A DNA stretch of 64,000 bases from HXMU1420-13 sp965228545. Lineage in GTDB: Bacteria > Bacteroidota > Rhodothermia > Balneolales > Balneolaceae. The stretch spans positions 2,480,001-2,544,000 of the forward strand of contig OZ245822.1 of assembly GCA_965228545.1 (NCBI GenBank), in the 5' to 3' direction. Below are positions 17,484 to 27,221 of the stretch, piece after piece; the first letter of the stretch is position 1, and every line of letters starts with the position of its first letter. Position numbers and translations under genes: made by a program. The notes under the pieces are model-generated. The model was not told the origin of the DNA and ran no database searches. It saw only the letters and a list, made by a program, of their open reading frames with translations.

Positions 17484-19871
17484 ATGAAACATTTCTACAA
17501 TCAAATTCGAGTGCTTTTCTTTGTTTTTGTTGGAGTATTTGCAATGGAGTCAGCCAATGCGCAGTATGCGTTTTATGGCACAGATATTATCATTGACGGA
17601 GATTTCTCTGCGGATACGCTTTCATCAGCATGGGCACCTTTTTCAACTTCAATGGATGGTGGCTCTGCCACAGCTACATTCGAAGTTACTGATAGTGTTG
17701 CCTCAATAACCGGTATTACCGGTACAGATGGCACTTCATGGCATGTTCAATTCAACCAAATTTTAACTGCAGATCAAATTGCGGCTATTGAAGTGGGTAA
17801 AGAATACGAGCTAAGTTTCGATGCCCGTACGGATGCTGCATCAAAAGATATTGCCGTATTTTTTGGCCACAATGGTGGTGGATGGGAAAACTATGCAACC
17901 GGTGTTACCCTAACCAACACCATGCAAACGTTTACTCAAAAAGTACTTGTTAATGCTACATGGGGAGTTGACGATGCAGGTATGAAGGTAGGTTTCGAAG
18001 GCGGAACTGATAACTCTTCGTTTTTCATTGATAATGTAAAGCTTCGCACGGTGGCAGATAACATTGTTCGAAATGGTGATTTTTCTGCTGATTCTGCCTG
18101 GTTTGAGGGTGGTGCAATTGTAGATGGTGAATTACAATTTATTGGATTAACCGGCGAAGGCAATTCGTACGACGTTCAGGCAAACCAGCCATTTAACCAA
18201 GAGCAGTTAGATTCCATTTATGTGGGGCCTTATTCAATTTCATTCGATGCCAGAACCGATGCAGGTACACACGATATACATGTGTTTATAGGTGAAGTTG
18301 GTGGTGGTTGGGCCCGATACCTTGATGCTGGTGGAGATGGGCTTTTTACTATTGATACCGTTATGCAAACTTACACCCGCGAATTTGCTGTAGATCAAAC
18401 TTGGCCAAGTATGCGAATCGGTTTTGAAGTGAATTACGATGCCGGTGATGTATTTATCGATAACGTGGTATTTACAAGAATTACGGATGTTGTGCCTGAT
18501 GCACCCGTAGTAAATCTATCTACTGCAGATGGTATTGTTACGATAGCAGTAGAAGATAATGGCGCAGCTAGCTATGATGTATTCTTTGCCGACAGTGCGT
18601 TTACCGCTACCAATCAAGGTACTTTTGTAGGTACCATTGATCCTGCCAATGGTTTAACTCTTACACACACTACACAAGCTCCTCACCCTGATTTAGTGAT
18701 GAACTTTGATGCCCATTATGGTGTAGTTGCCAAGTCGGAAAAAGGCTCTGCTAGCGATATGACCTCTGCAATGATTAATACAGCTACCAGTGTTCGCGAA
18801 AATTATATTGTTGAACTTAGTGAAGCTGCAGTAGAGGCTGTTGCCGGTGCACTGCAAAGTGGTGTTGTTCCTGATGCTTCAACGTTAGCTGCATTCTTCC
18901 CGGATGGATACAAACCATTTGAGATTACTACCAACAATATTTTAACAGAAGGAACCGGTGCCGATTCTGACACTGATGTTTCTGCAAAATTTTGGGTAGG
19001 TTTCGAAAACATCTCAGGTAGCGATTTATTTATCATCTATGCTGAAATTATGGATGATGTAATTGTACCTGCTGCACCTGCTACCGACGGTGGTGGTGGC
19101 TGGAACTTTGATAGCTGGGAAGGTGGCTTCGGTTCTTATGCACCGGAATCATTCATAACCGGCTCTACACATGATGCTTTTGAATCTGGCGACGAGCCTG
19201 ACTATCAATTACGTGCTGGTTTCATGGTTGGTACCGATCCGTACATTCATGGTTGGGATGGCGATACCGGAGACTTTAACCAATTAATTCAAAACTCAGC
19301 CACTATTGGTGATAGTTCTCAAACTGGTATGTACCGTCTGTTAACAGCCATTAGTACACTTGAGTTTAGTGGAGTGAATACAGGCGCCAAAGACTTCGAG
19401 TATCCAACCGGAGCCGAAGTTACAACTATACCTTTCCAGCTTGCAGTTAACGACAATGACGGAACTGCACGTGATGCACAGTACGCTTGGTCAAGCAAAA
19501 GTACCAGCCAATGGTGGAATACACCATCTGAGTGGGAAGTGGTTGCATTAGTTGGAGCCGATGCAGTATTCACAGTAAACGACGAATTAGAAGCTACATC
19601 ACCAATGGTGTTTACGCTAGAGCAAAACTACCCAAATCCATTCAACCCAAGTACAAACATTCAGTTTAGCTTGCCGGCTACCGCTGATGTAACTCTTGAA
19701 GTATTCAATATGTTAGGCCAAAAAGTGGCAACTTTGATTGATGGACAAAAGATGACTGCTGGTAGCCATACTCAAAAGTTCGATGCTTCTAGCCTTGCAT
19801 CCGGTATGTATGTGTACAGAATTAGCGCTGCTAACTTTGTACAGTCTAGAAAAATGATGCTTATTAAATAA
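17484..19871 (+). CDS. Secreted CBM-like protein with T9SS sorting domain
   Basis: A 795-residue secreted protein. The start at 17484 (MKHFYNQIRVLFF) gives a clean signal peptide ending near SANAQ; the in-frame ATG ten codons upstream would sit on the predicted transcription start. Two similar jelly-roll modules of the CBM4/9 (CenC) type follow, each opening with a GDFSAD element (about residues 38 and 198), then a fibronectin-like stretch and a central unknown domain. The last 80 residues are a type IX secretion C-terminal domain (NYPNPFNPSTNIQF ... MYVYRISA ... KMMLIK). It is probably exported to the cell surface and binds polysaccharide. It is the first gene of the operon and is followed by a hairpin, so it may be made in excess over the receptor. 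Confidence 0.82.
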   Translation: MKHFYNQIRVLFFVFVGVFAMESANAQYAFYGTDIIIDGDFSADTLSSAWAPFSTSMDGGSATATFEVTDSVASITGITGTDGTSWHVQFNQILTADQIAAIEVGKEYELSFDARTDAASKDIAVFFGHNGGGWENYATGVTLTNTMQTFTQKVLVNATWGVDDAGMKVGFEGGTDNSSFFIDNVKLRTVADNIVRNGDFSADSAWFEGGAIVDGELQFIGLTGEGNSYDVQANQPFNQEQLDSIYVGPYSISFDARTDAGTHDIHVFIGEVGGGWARYLDAGGDGLFTIDTVMQTYTREFAVDQTWPSMRIGFEVNYDAGDVFIDNVVFTRITDVVPDAPVVNLSTADGIVTIAVEDNGAASYDVFFADSAFTATNQGTFVGTIDPANGLTLTHTTQAPHPDLVMNFDAHYGVVAKSEKGSASDMTSAMINTATSVRENYIVELSEAAVEAVAGALQSGVVPDASTLAAFFPDGYKPFEITTNNILTEGTGADSDTDVSAKFWVGFENISGSDLFIIYAEIMDDVIVPAAPATDGGGGWNFDSWEGGFGSYAPESFITGSTHDAFESGDEPDYQLRAGFMVGTDPYIHGWDGDTGDFNQLIQNSATIGDSSQTGMYRLLTAISTLEFSGVNTGAKDFEYPTGAEVTTIPFQLAVNDNDGTARDAQYAWSSKSTSQWWNTPSEWEVVALVGADAVFTVNDELEATSPMVFTLEQNYPNPFNPSTNIQFSLPATADVTLEVFNMLGQKVATLIDGQKMTAGSHTQKFDASSLASGMYVYRISAANFVQSRKMMLIK

Positions 19872-19892
19872 GCACAGCCAATCTTATACAAA

Positions 19893-19918
19893 CGGGCGTA
19901 GTCTTAGGATCACGCCCG
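19893..19918 (+). terminator. Hairpin between CBM gene and TonB receptor gene
   Basis: CGGGCGT and ACGCCCG pair around a twelve-base loop; ATTTAATC follows, without a long U-tract. Probably a partial terminator or 3'-stabilising hairpin lowering downstream expression relative to the CBM gene. Confidence 0.5.
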
Positions 19919-19934
19919 ATTTAATCACTCAGTC

Positions 19935-22697
19935 ATGAAGAAAATTTTGTCTAATTCGTTTGGGCTAGCTTTAGTCTTGTCTCTATTATTTAACTCAGCA
20001 TCATTGGCTGAATTTGGGACAAAGGGTAAAATTGCAGGTACGGTAATTGATGAATCAGGAGAAACACTAATCGGTGTACAGGTTTATATCGACGGTACAA
20101 CCAAGGGTACACTAACCGATGTAGATGGAAAGTATACCATCATAAATTTAGATCCGGGTACTTATACAGTAGTATTTTCATACATAGGTTTTGCAACAAC
20201 ACGAGTAGAAAAAGTTCAAGTAATTGTAGATAAAACCACCGAAGTAAACGTAACGTTAAGAGAAGAAGTAATTGAAGGGCAGGAAATTGTAGTAACTGCC
20301 GAACGACCTATTGTAGAGAAAGACAGAACAACTACCACATCTTACATAAGTTCTGAACAATTAGAAGCTCTGCCTCTTGTTAGTATTAACGAAGCGATTA
20401 ACCAAACTGCTGGTGTTGTGGATGGACATTTCAGAGGTGGAAGAACCGGCGAAGTATCTTATCTAGTAAATGGTGTTCCAATTAATAACGCATTCAACAA
20501 TGGCGCTTCTTTTGATGTGGAACAGAATATGGTTTCAAGCCTGCAAGTTATTAGTGGTGTTTTTAATGCAGAATATGGACAGGCTTTATCAGGTGTAGTA
20601 AATATTGTTACCAAAGGGGTAAGTCCGGAATGGTCGGGTAATTTTCTTGGGTACGTAGGCAGAATTGTGAGCGGCAGAGAACTTGAATTCGTTACCAGAA
20701 ATACCGATCAAAAACTGTTCTTAAGCGCCGATGACTTCTCGAACGAAAAATTCACATATAGCGAAGTAGCACCAACAATCGGCGATCATGATTATCAAGT
20801 TTCTATTGGTGGACCGATTATCAAAGACAAATTAGGTATCCAAACTACTTTGCGTTATGTAAAATTCGACGGGCATTTGATTGGTCGTGACTTATTTCGC
20901 CCTAGTGATGTGCAAAGCGCGAATGTGCGAACGGGTGATAATCCAAGTAGCTGGTTAATTCAAGCATCGGGAGATGGTGATTTTGAGTCGATTAATCGTC
21001 AGGAGCGTTTATCTTTAAACAGCTCATTTGTTTATGAAATTAACAGTCGCTTAAAATTCGATTACAATCTTTTCTATCAATTCGGTGATGGACGAAATTA
21101 CGATCAGGCATATAAGTATAATCCAAGCGGTATAAACAATTATTACTTCTCAAATCAAACTCATATTGCCGGTTTACGCTTGTCGATGGGCGATAATGCC
21201 TTTGCTAACTTGTCTTTTAGTCATTTAAATGACCAACAAGAAAGCTATTTGTACGATGATGTATATGCGACTGGTGAACTGGATGAGAGATATGTTGGAC
21301 CGGAATTTTCAAGCCAACAAGGTGCAGACGCCTTTGCGATGGGGGGCAATTACTTAGGATCTTCTGAGGAAGTTACGAAAACAAATACAATTGTTGCTGA
21401 TTATACTAACCAATTAAACAATATAGTATTATGGAAAACAGGTGTTTCGGGAAGGTTTCACACCATTGATAACAAATCAATTGGTATTTCAGTTAACCCT
21501 AGCACTGGAAGAGCATTTAGATCCGATGATGCAGTTTTCAATAACGCTTTGATAAATCATCCTTGGGAGGCAGCTGCTTACTCGCAAGTTAAATTAGAGT
21601 TCGAAGAGTTAATAGTTAATGCAGGTCTTCGTTTTGACTATTTTGAACCTGACTATATCGTGCCCAGAGATATTACTCAGTTTGAAAAACCAGAGATAGT
21701 GGATCCAAATGACCCGACTAAATTGATATCAAATCGAGTACCTGCAAAATCAACCTATCAGTTTAGCCCAAGACTTGGTGTAGCTTTTCCAATTTCAGAA
21801 ACAGGCGTAATGCGATTTTCAGCAGGGTTATTTTTTCAGACCGCTCAGTTAAATCTGTTATATGTAAACAACGAATTTGACTTATCTCAAAGAGGCGTTG
21901 ATTCATATACAGTAGGTAATGCAAATCTGGAACCTGAAAGAACATTGCAATTTGAAATTGGACTGCAACAAGGACTAACGGAAACCATGGGTCTTGATCT
22001 AACAGTTTTCTCTAAAGATGTTCGGGAATTAGCAGGCTATGTTGTTAAACGATCAAATATAGGTGTTCCAGTCGGAAGATTAGAAAACATCGATTTTGGT
22101 ACTGTAAAAGGAATGACATTGTCACTATACGAGCGAGGTACTGGTAAATTATCCTGGACTATTGATTATACATTGCAATTTGCTTCTGGTTCGTCTTCTG
22201 ATGCATATCAAAACTTTAACAGGTTTATTAATGGCTTAGAGGAAGATATTAATATCAATAGGTTGAATTGGGATAAAAGAAATGTCCTTAATAACACAAT
22301 CACATGGGTAAGTGAATTTGGATTAACCTTATCTGCAATTAATACTCTCCAATCAGGAAACCCATACACAACTGAGAGATTTCAGATTCAATCACTATAT
22401 CCAAATAATGAAGATGCACCTGCAGTGTTCAATTCTGATATTCGGGCATATTACAAACCACCTGCTCTTTCGCATAACATAGAGTTTTTCGTACAAATTG
22501 ATAACGTATTCGATTCAGCACCACATTATGGAATATATAACGACACAGGTAGAGCAAATGAATCTATAGACCTTTGGAGACTACAAAACTCCGTTGGACA
22601 GCCGGGTGGATTGAATACCTACGAAGAATTTTACCTAGATCCTTCGAGACGTGGCGCTCCCAGAAGCGTGAAAATTGGCCTGAGCTATAATTTTTAA
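19935..22697 (+). CDS. TonB-dependent receptor with carboxypeptidase-regulatory-like domain
   Basis: A 920-residue outer membrane transporter. It has a signal peptide (about 1-26), a CarboxypepD_reg-like beta-sandwich at about 31-112 (GKIAGTVIDESGETLIGVQVYI), a plug domain at about 120-235 (IVVTAERPIVEKDR; GRTGEVSYLVNGVPI) and a C-terminal beta barrel ending in the aromatic KIGLSYNF. It imports a ligand, probably an oligosaccharide, using energy from TonB-ExbBD; TonB-like genes are at 49976-51396. The next gene begins immediately after the stop. No SusD lipoprotein accompanies it, unlike classical polysaccharide utilisation loci. Confidence 0.9.
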   Translation: MKKILSNSFGLALVLSLLFNSASLAEFGTKGKIAGTVIDESGETLIGVQVYIDGTTKGTLTDVDGKYTIINLDPGTYTVVFSYIGFATTRVEKVQVIVDKTTEVNVTLREEVIEGQEIVVTAERPIVEKDRTTTTSYISSEQLEALPLVSINEAINQTAGVVDGHFRGGRTGEVSYLVNGVPINNAFNNGASFDVEQNMVSSLQVISGVFNAEYGQALSGVVNIVTKGVSPEWSGNFLGYVGRIVSGRELEFVTRNTDQKLFLSADDFSNEKFTYSEVAPTIGDHDYQVSIGGPIIKDKLGIQTTLRYVKFDGHLIGRDLFRPSDVQSANVRTGDNPSSWLIQASGDGDFESINRQERLSLNSSFVYEINSRLKFDYNLFYQFGDGRNYDQAYKYNPSGINNYYFSNQTHIAGLRLSMGDNAFANLSFSHLNDQQESYLYDDVYATGELDERYVGPEFSSQQGADAFAMGGNYLGSSEEVTKTNTIVADYTNQLNNIVLWKTGVSGRFHTIDNKSIGISVNPSTGRAFRSDDAVFNNALINHPWEAAAYSQVKLEFEELIVNAGLRFDYFEPDYIVPRDITQFEKPEIVDPNDPTKLISNRVPAKSTYQFSPRLGVAFPISETGVMRFSAGLFFQTAQLNLLYVNNEFDLSQRGVDSYTVGNANLEPERTLQFEIGLQQGLTETMGLDLTVFSKDVRELAGYVVKRSNIGVPVGRLENIDFGTVKGMTLSLYERGTGKLSWTIDYTLQFASGSSSDAYQNFNRFINGLEEDININRLNWDKRNVLNNTITWVSEFGLTLSAINTLQSGNPYTTERFQIQSLYPNNEDAPAVFNSDIRAYYKPPALSHNIEFFVQIDNVFDSAPHYGIYNDTGRANESIDLWRLQNSVGQPGGLNTYEEFYLDPSRRGAPRSVKIGLSYNF

Positions 22698-25600
22698 ATG
22701 ACGAATAAACAGATGTATAAAAAGATTTTTTCGATTGCAGTACTGATTGTTACATCTCTATTGATTAGCAAACCAGTAGCTGCACAACAAACCATCCCTG
22801 ATTCATTGAATGGGGTAGTTTACCGGGGTGCTTTCGATAACATTGCACGTGGGGTTATGGATGGAAACCTCATTGAGACTAATTTTCGGAATCACGGAGA
22901 GCTTTCCCGATGGAATGACTTACCGTGGGGAGTTTGGCCGCGTGGCGTAGGCGGTCGACATATTGACGGGGTAGGTGTAGTTGTATCTGCTTATGTAGAG
23001 GCCGTAGCATCCGATCGTGTAGAGACTTTAGAAGACTATCGCTCTATTATTTCGAACAACTTTCGGCCGGATACCCTGCTAAATCCGGTTAGTATTAACT
23101 ACCGGGAGGCAGGTGCGAGAACAAGTCCTTATTCTGGGGATCTATGGGGTTGGTTACCGTTACCAGGCTTTAATAATTCTAATAGAGTAGATCCGATTAC
23201 ATTAGGTGCTGCTCCGGTACCGGCTATTTCTAACGACCCAACTTCCTGGCCTGATTTCTGGCCGGATCGCCTTGATGAAGATGATTCTGGTTGGCCGGGT
23301 ACCTGGAATGGTAGAGACGGGCGTTTTCCAAGCTCGGATCAGGAGTCATATTATGTAATGGATGATTTTTCTGACTATGAATATGCTGTTGGTTTGGAGA
23401 CTGATGGTCCTCATAGTGGATTAGGTGTTTACTTTCCAAGTCCGTTTGAAGATCCCACAATTGGTGGATTAGGACTTCAAACACAAATCCGGATTTTCCA
23501 GTGGGCGAATATTCTTGCTGAAGACACGATGTTTATTATTTATCGTATCACTAATAAAAGCGAAAACGACCAAACCAGATTGTTTTTCTCACAGATTGTT
23601 GATTATGGTTTAGGACAAGATGAAAACGATGACAACGCCACTTATGATCCGTTTCTCGATTTAGTGTATGGATGGGATTCGGATGGAGTCGGAGTTCCAA
23701 CTCAGGCAGGTGCTACCGAATATGAATTGGGTTATACGGGTTTTGCTTTCCTTGAATCACCTGCAAACGATGCAAACGGATTGGATGATGATCAGGACGG
23801 AATAACCGATGAATCTCGTTTTGATGAAAATTACCTGTTGTTTACTACTGCTGCTGAAATCGATAACTATGTATCGGGTCAGTATGACGCAAATCAGTTT
23901 GAAAATTTTTACGGCGAAACCTATCAGGAACGTCCAGCATACCTAATCGAGCGATGGTACACCACCGACGAAAATCTGGATTGGATTGGATTTGAGGATG
24001 CTAATGAAAATGGAATCTTCGATGAAGGCGAAACTCTGAATAATGACGTGGGTAGAGACGGATTAAGTCCGTTTGATCTTGAATATCCGGGCCCTGATGA
24101 GGGAGAAGGTGATGGAATCCCAACTACGGGCGAGCCTAATTATAATGAGCTGGATGTGGATGAATCCGATCAAATTGGTTTACGTGGTTTCGACTTAAAC
24201 ACCCGTCCATTTTACGAAAGTGGTGATAACCTTCGTGATGATACCTGGTTATTTGCACGGATTGAGGAAACGTTATTTTCAAATCCGGATTACGAAGAGC
24301 CTTCTACTGTTGTAGCGGATGAGCCATTTATTCTGTTTACCTCAGGCGAAGTAGAACTGTTCTCCGAAAGTGATCCTACCGCGAAGTCTACCGATTTCTT
24401 CTCTACCGCATGGATTTTTGGAGACGATAGAGATGACTTCTTCAAAAACCGACGTACCGTTCAGAATATTTACAACTCCGATTATAACTTCGCTCAGCCA
24501 CCAATTCCGCCCACACTTACCGCAGTAGCCGGCAATGAGCAAGTAGTTTTATCTTGGGATACCCTTTCTGTAGCAAGTTTCGACAGATTCCTGCAAGAAC
24601 AAGATTTTGAGGGGTATAAGCTCTACAAAGGTACAGATAATCTCTTATCAGATGCCCGTTCTATCACCGATGTAAACGGAACACCAACGTTCTACGATCC
24701 GATTGCACAATGGGATTTGGATAATGACATCAGCGGTAATATTCGCGTTTTAGAAGGCGATGCACTTTACAATATGGGCGATAATTCCGGTTTACAATTC
24801 TACTATGTGGATAATGATGTGACAAACGGCAAGATTTACTATTACGCGATAGTAGCTTATGATCGCGGCGTTCCATCAGCCGGTGGTGATGATCCCGGGA
24901 TCGATCCACAAGAGAATACATTCCGGGTTGCTGTAAACGGTGCCGGTCAGGTAGTTGGAACTTCCCAAAATGCAGCAGCTGTAATGCCAAGTACATTGGC
25001 TGCTGGTTTTGTTGAAGGTGGAGCCACCACCGATTTATCTTCGGTTACTTCCGGTACAGGAACAGGCTATGCAGAAGTAAATATTGTAGTAGATGCACTT
25101 ATTGATGAATCGAAACTCTATGAAGTTACATTTACCGATTCAGCTTCGGATGTAGGTATAATGCGCAAAACGGTGAATTATCAGGTGCGCGAATTAACCC
25201 AGAACGTAGATGCAATTAAATCCACTGCCTATGCACCAACTTCGAGTATTGTTGATGGATTTACCATTAGCTTCTCCAATGCCGATGGTGGTTTTATCCT
25301 ACCCAATAAAACAGGATGGATCTCCAACGAAGGGCAAGAAAATGAACTGTTTGGCCTGGATCCTACCGAGCTAGATGGACTTTCAACTAACTGGGAGCTT
25401 GTTATTACACCAGATCGAAACGGAGATTTAACTAACTTCATCCGCACCGATCATGATTACGAACTTTATTTTGTAGATCCTGCCGATAGCACCTATCGCC
25501 CACCACTTCGTTTTGGCGGCGGTTTTAGCCGAATTAATATTCCGGTTTTCGTACGCAATCTCATGACGGGAGAATTAGCCGAAATGTTTGTCCTCGATAA

Positions 25601-26141
25601 CGACGATAACGACGAGTTAAGCCCGGGCGATGATTTATTAATCGCAGAAAGGGACGATCGAGTTTTCAATTACCGTTTTATGGTTAGCTTCCTGCCAACG
25701 GATAATAGCACAGTACCGTCTCCGGGTGATAAGATCAGAATTTCAACTTCCCGCGAGTTTGGTTCCGACGATTCATTCCAATTTGCTATGCGAGCAGGTT
25801 CTGTAGATAATGAACTTGCCAAAGATCAGCTCGAAAATATTTATGTGGTACCAAATCCATATATCGGGGCGGCTTCGTGGGAACGAGCAAGTAGTTCTAT
25901 TGGCCGTGAAGAGCGTAAGATCGAGTTCTTTAATCTGCCAAAAACCTGCACTATTCGAATTTTTAATGTTCGTGGAGAACTCATTCGTACTATCGAACAC
26001 GATGGGGCAAATAATGATGGTTCTGCGCCGTGGGATCTCAAATCCAACGAAAATGAAGATGTAGCCTACGGTATTTACTTCTACCATGTAGAAGCACCGG
26101 GCATAGGCGAATACACCGACAAATTTGCGATAATCAAATAA
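22698..26141 (+). CDS. Large secreted protein of TonB-receptor/PorV gene set, FlgD/T9SS-like C-terminus
   Basis: A 1147-residue exported protein (signal peptide ending near PVAAQQ, about residue 30) with no clear enzymatic domain. Asp-rich segments that look like calcium loops occur near residues 355 (DANGLDDDQDGITDE) and 435 (DANENGIFDEGE). A fibronectin-like region follows around 620-760, and from about residue 1049 a FlgD-like/T9SS-like C-terminal fold begins (IYVVPNPYIG ... TIRIFNVRGELIRTI ... GIYFYHVEAPG). Its ATG directly abuts the receptor stop codon. In this phylum such proteins recur between a TonB receptor and a PorV-like protein; it might take the place of SusD as surface-exposed ligand-binding partner. 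That role is inference. Confidence 0.7.
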   Translation: MTNKQMYKKIFSIAVLIVTSLLISKPVAAQQTIPDSLNGVVYRGAFDNIARGVMDGNLIETNFRNHGELSRWNDLPWGVWPRGVGGRHIDGVGVVVSAYVEAVASDRVETLEDYRSIISNNFRPDTLLNPVSINYREAGARTSPYSGDLWGWLPLPGFNNSNRVDPITLGAAPVPAISNDPTSWPDFWPDRLDEDDSGWPGTWNGRDGRFPSSDQESYYVMDDFSDYEYAVGLETDGPHSGLGVYFPSPFEDPTIGGLGLQTQIRIFQWANILAEDTMFIIYRITNKSENDQTRLFFSQIVDYGLGQDENDDNATYDPFLDLVYGWDSDGVGVPTQAGATEYELGYTGFAFLESPANDANGLDDDQDGITDESRFDENYLLFTTAAEIDNYVSGQYDANQFENFYGETYQERPAYLIERWYTTDENLDWIGFEDANENGIFDEGETLNNDVGRDGLSPFDLEYPGPDEGEGDGIPTTGEPNYNELDVDESDQIGLRGFDLNTRPFYESGDNLRDDTWLFARIEETLFSNPDYEEPSTVVADEPFILFTSGEVELFSESDPTAKSTDFFSTAWIFGDDRDDFFKNRRTVQNIYNSDYNFAQPPIPPTLTAVAGNEQVVLSWDTLSVASFDRFLQEQDFEGYKLYKGTDNLLSDARSITDVNGTPTFYDPIAQWDLDNDISGNIRVLEGDALYNMGDNSGLQFYYVDNDVTNGKIYYYAIVAYDRGVPSAGGDDPGIDPQENTFRVAVNGAGQVVGTSQNAAAVMPSTLAAGFVEGGATTDLSSVTSGTGTGYAEVNIVVDALIDESKLYEVTFTDSASDVGIMRKTVNYQVRELTQNVDAIKSTAYAPTSSIVDGFTISFSNADGGFILPNKTGWISNEGQENELFGLDPTELDGLSTNWELVITPDRNGDLTNFIRTDHDYELYFVDPADSTYRPPLRFGGGFSRINIPVFVRNLMTGELAEMFVLDNDDNDELSPGDDLLIAERDDRVFNYRFMVSFLPTDNSTVPSPGDKIRISTSREFGSDDSFQFAMRAGSVDNELAKDQLENIYVVPNPYIGAASWERASSSIGREERKIEFFNLPKTCTIRIFNVRGELIRTIEHDGANNDGSAPWDLKSNENEDVAYGIYFYHVEAPGIGEYTDKFAIIK

Positions 26142-26152
26142 GGCAAGTAATC

Positions 26153-27220
26153 GTGAAAACAATGACAAAAAAACTCATTCTTACTCAATTAATTCTGGTA
26201 CTTGCCTTTTCAATGGTTCACGGGCAAACCGGTAACGAAAGCCGTGCGGGTACAACAGCGGCTCAATTTTTAACAATGGGTGTTGGAGCGAAAGGCGCAG
26301 CACTTGGTAATGCCAACTCGGTGTATGTGAGCGGTGCAGAAGCATTGTTCTGGAACCCGGCGGGTATATCCGTTAAAAATGATGGAGGAACCTTCAGTTC
26401 AGGCTTCATCAGTGTAAACCAATACTTTGTGGATGTTGATATCTACGGCGCAGGTTTGGTTTTTCCGATAGGCAAAAAGCCCGGACGGGTTCTTGGGCTC
26501 GGACTTAATTTTGTTGATTACGGAAGAATGGACGTACGAACCGTTGAAGATCCACAAGGTATTGGCGCCACATTTGGTGCACACGATTTAAGCATCGCAT
26601 TTACCTACGCTCAAAACCTAACCGAGTCATTTCACTTTGGTGGCAGTGTAAAGTTTATTCAACAAAAAATTTATGACATGGTTGCCGAAGCCGTTGCCAT
26701 CGATATGGGTTTTCTTTTGAAGACAGATTACATCAACGGGTTAACCATTGGGGCTTCCATCACAAATTTTGGAAATGAATTACAGATGTCGGGAATCAAT
26801 TCAGAAACCTTTGTGGATTTAGATCCCCAACACGAAGGCAACAATGAAGGGATTATCGGAAACGTAAAATTGAATTCTTGGGAACTACCACTCTCATTTA
26901 AATTTGGTGTTCAGGTGCCTGCAATTAAACAGGAAAATCTTGAGCTTCTACTGCTTAGCGAAGTGCAGCAAACCAACGATAACAACATAAATCTGGATTC
27001 CGGTACTCAGCTGAGTTATTTATCCAACACGGTGAAATTTCATGTTCGAGGAGGATACCGAGATTTATTTTTAGGTGATAATGTGGATGCACACATGACT
27101 TACGGCGCAGGTTTTACATTAAAAACACAAAACGGAATGGCAATCGGTGTTGATTTTGCACAAGTTCCTTTCGAATATTTAGGCCAAACTACCATCGTAG
27201 ATGTAAAGCTTTACTTCTAA
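26153..27220 (+). CDS. PorV/PorQ-family outer membrane protein
   Basis: A 355-residue outer membrane beta-barrel of the FadL-like PorV/PorQ group. It has a signal peptide (ending near MVHGQ, about residue 25) and the characteristic FLTMGVGAKGAALGNANSVY followed by ALFWNPAGI at about 40-72. PorV shuttles or anchors T9SS cargo at the cell surface, which fits the two upstream proteins with T9SS-type tails. The listed start is GTG; ATG at 26162 is an equally good alternative. It lies 11 bases after the large secreted protein and one base before the next gene. Confidence 0.82.
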   Translation: MKTMTKKLILTQLILVLAFSMVHGQTGNESRAGTTAAQFLTMGVGAKGAALGNANSVYVSGAEALFWNPAGISVKNDGGTFSSGFISVNQYFVDVDIYGAGLVFPIGKKPGRVLGLGLNFVDYGRMDVRTVEDPQGIGATFGAHDLSIAFTYAQNLTESFHFGGSVKFIQQKIYDMVAEAVAIDMGFLLKTDYINGLTIGASITNFGNELQMSGINSETFVDLDPQHEGNNEGIIGNVKLNSWELPLSFKFGVQVPAIKQENLELLLLSEVQQTNDNNINLDSGTQLSYLSNTVKFHVRGGYRDLFLGDNVDAHMTYGAGFTLKTQNGMAIGVDFAQVPFEYLGQTTIVDVKLYF

Positions 27221-27221
27221 A

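Noticed and set aside
25773..26168. 131-codon minus-strand open frame
   Set aside because: Antisense to the conserved C-terminal domain of the 1147-residue protein; no coding character.
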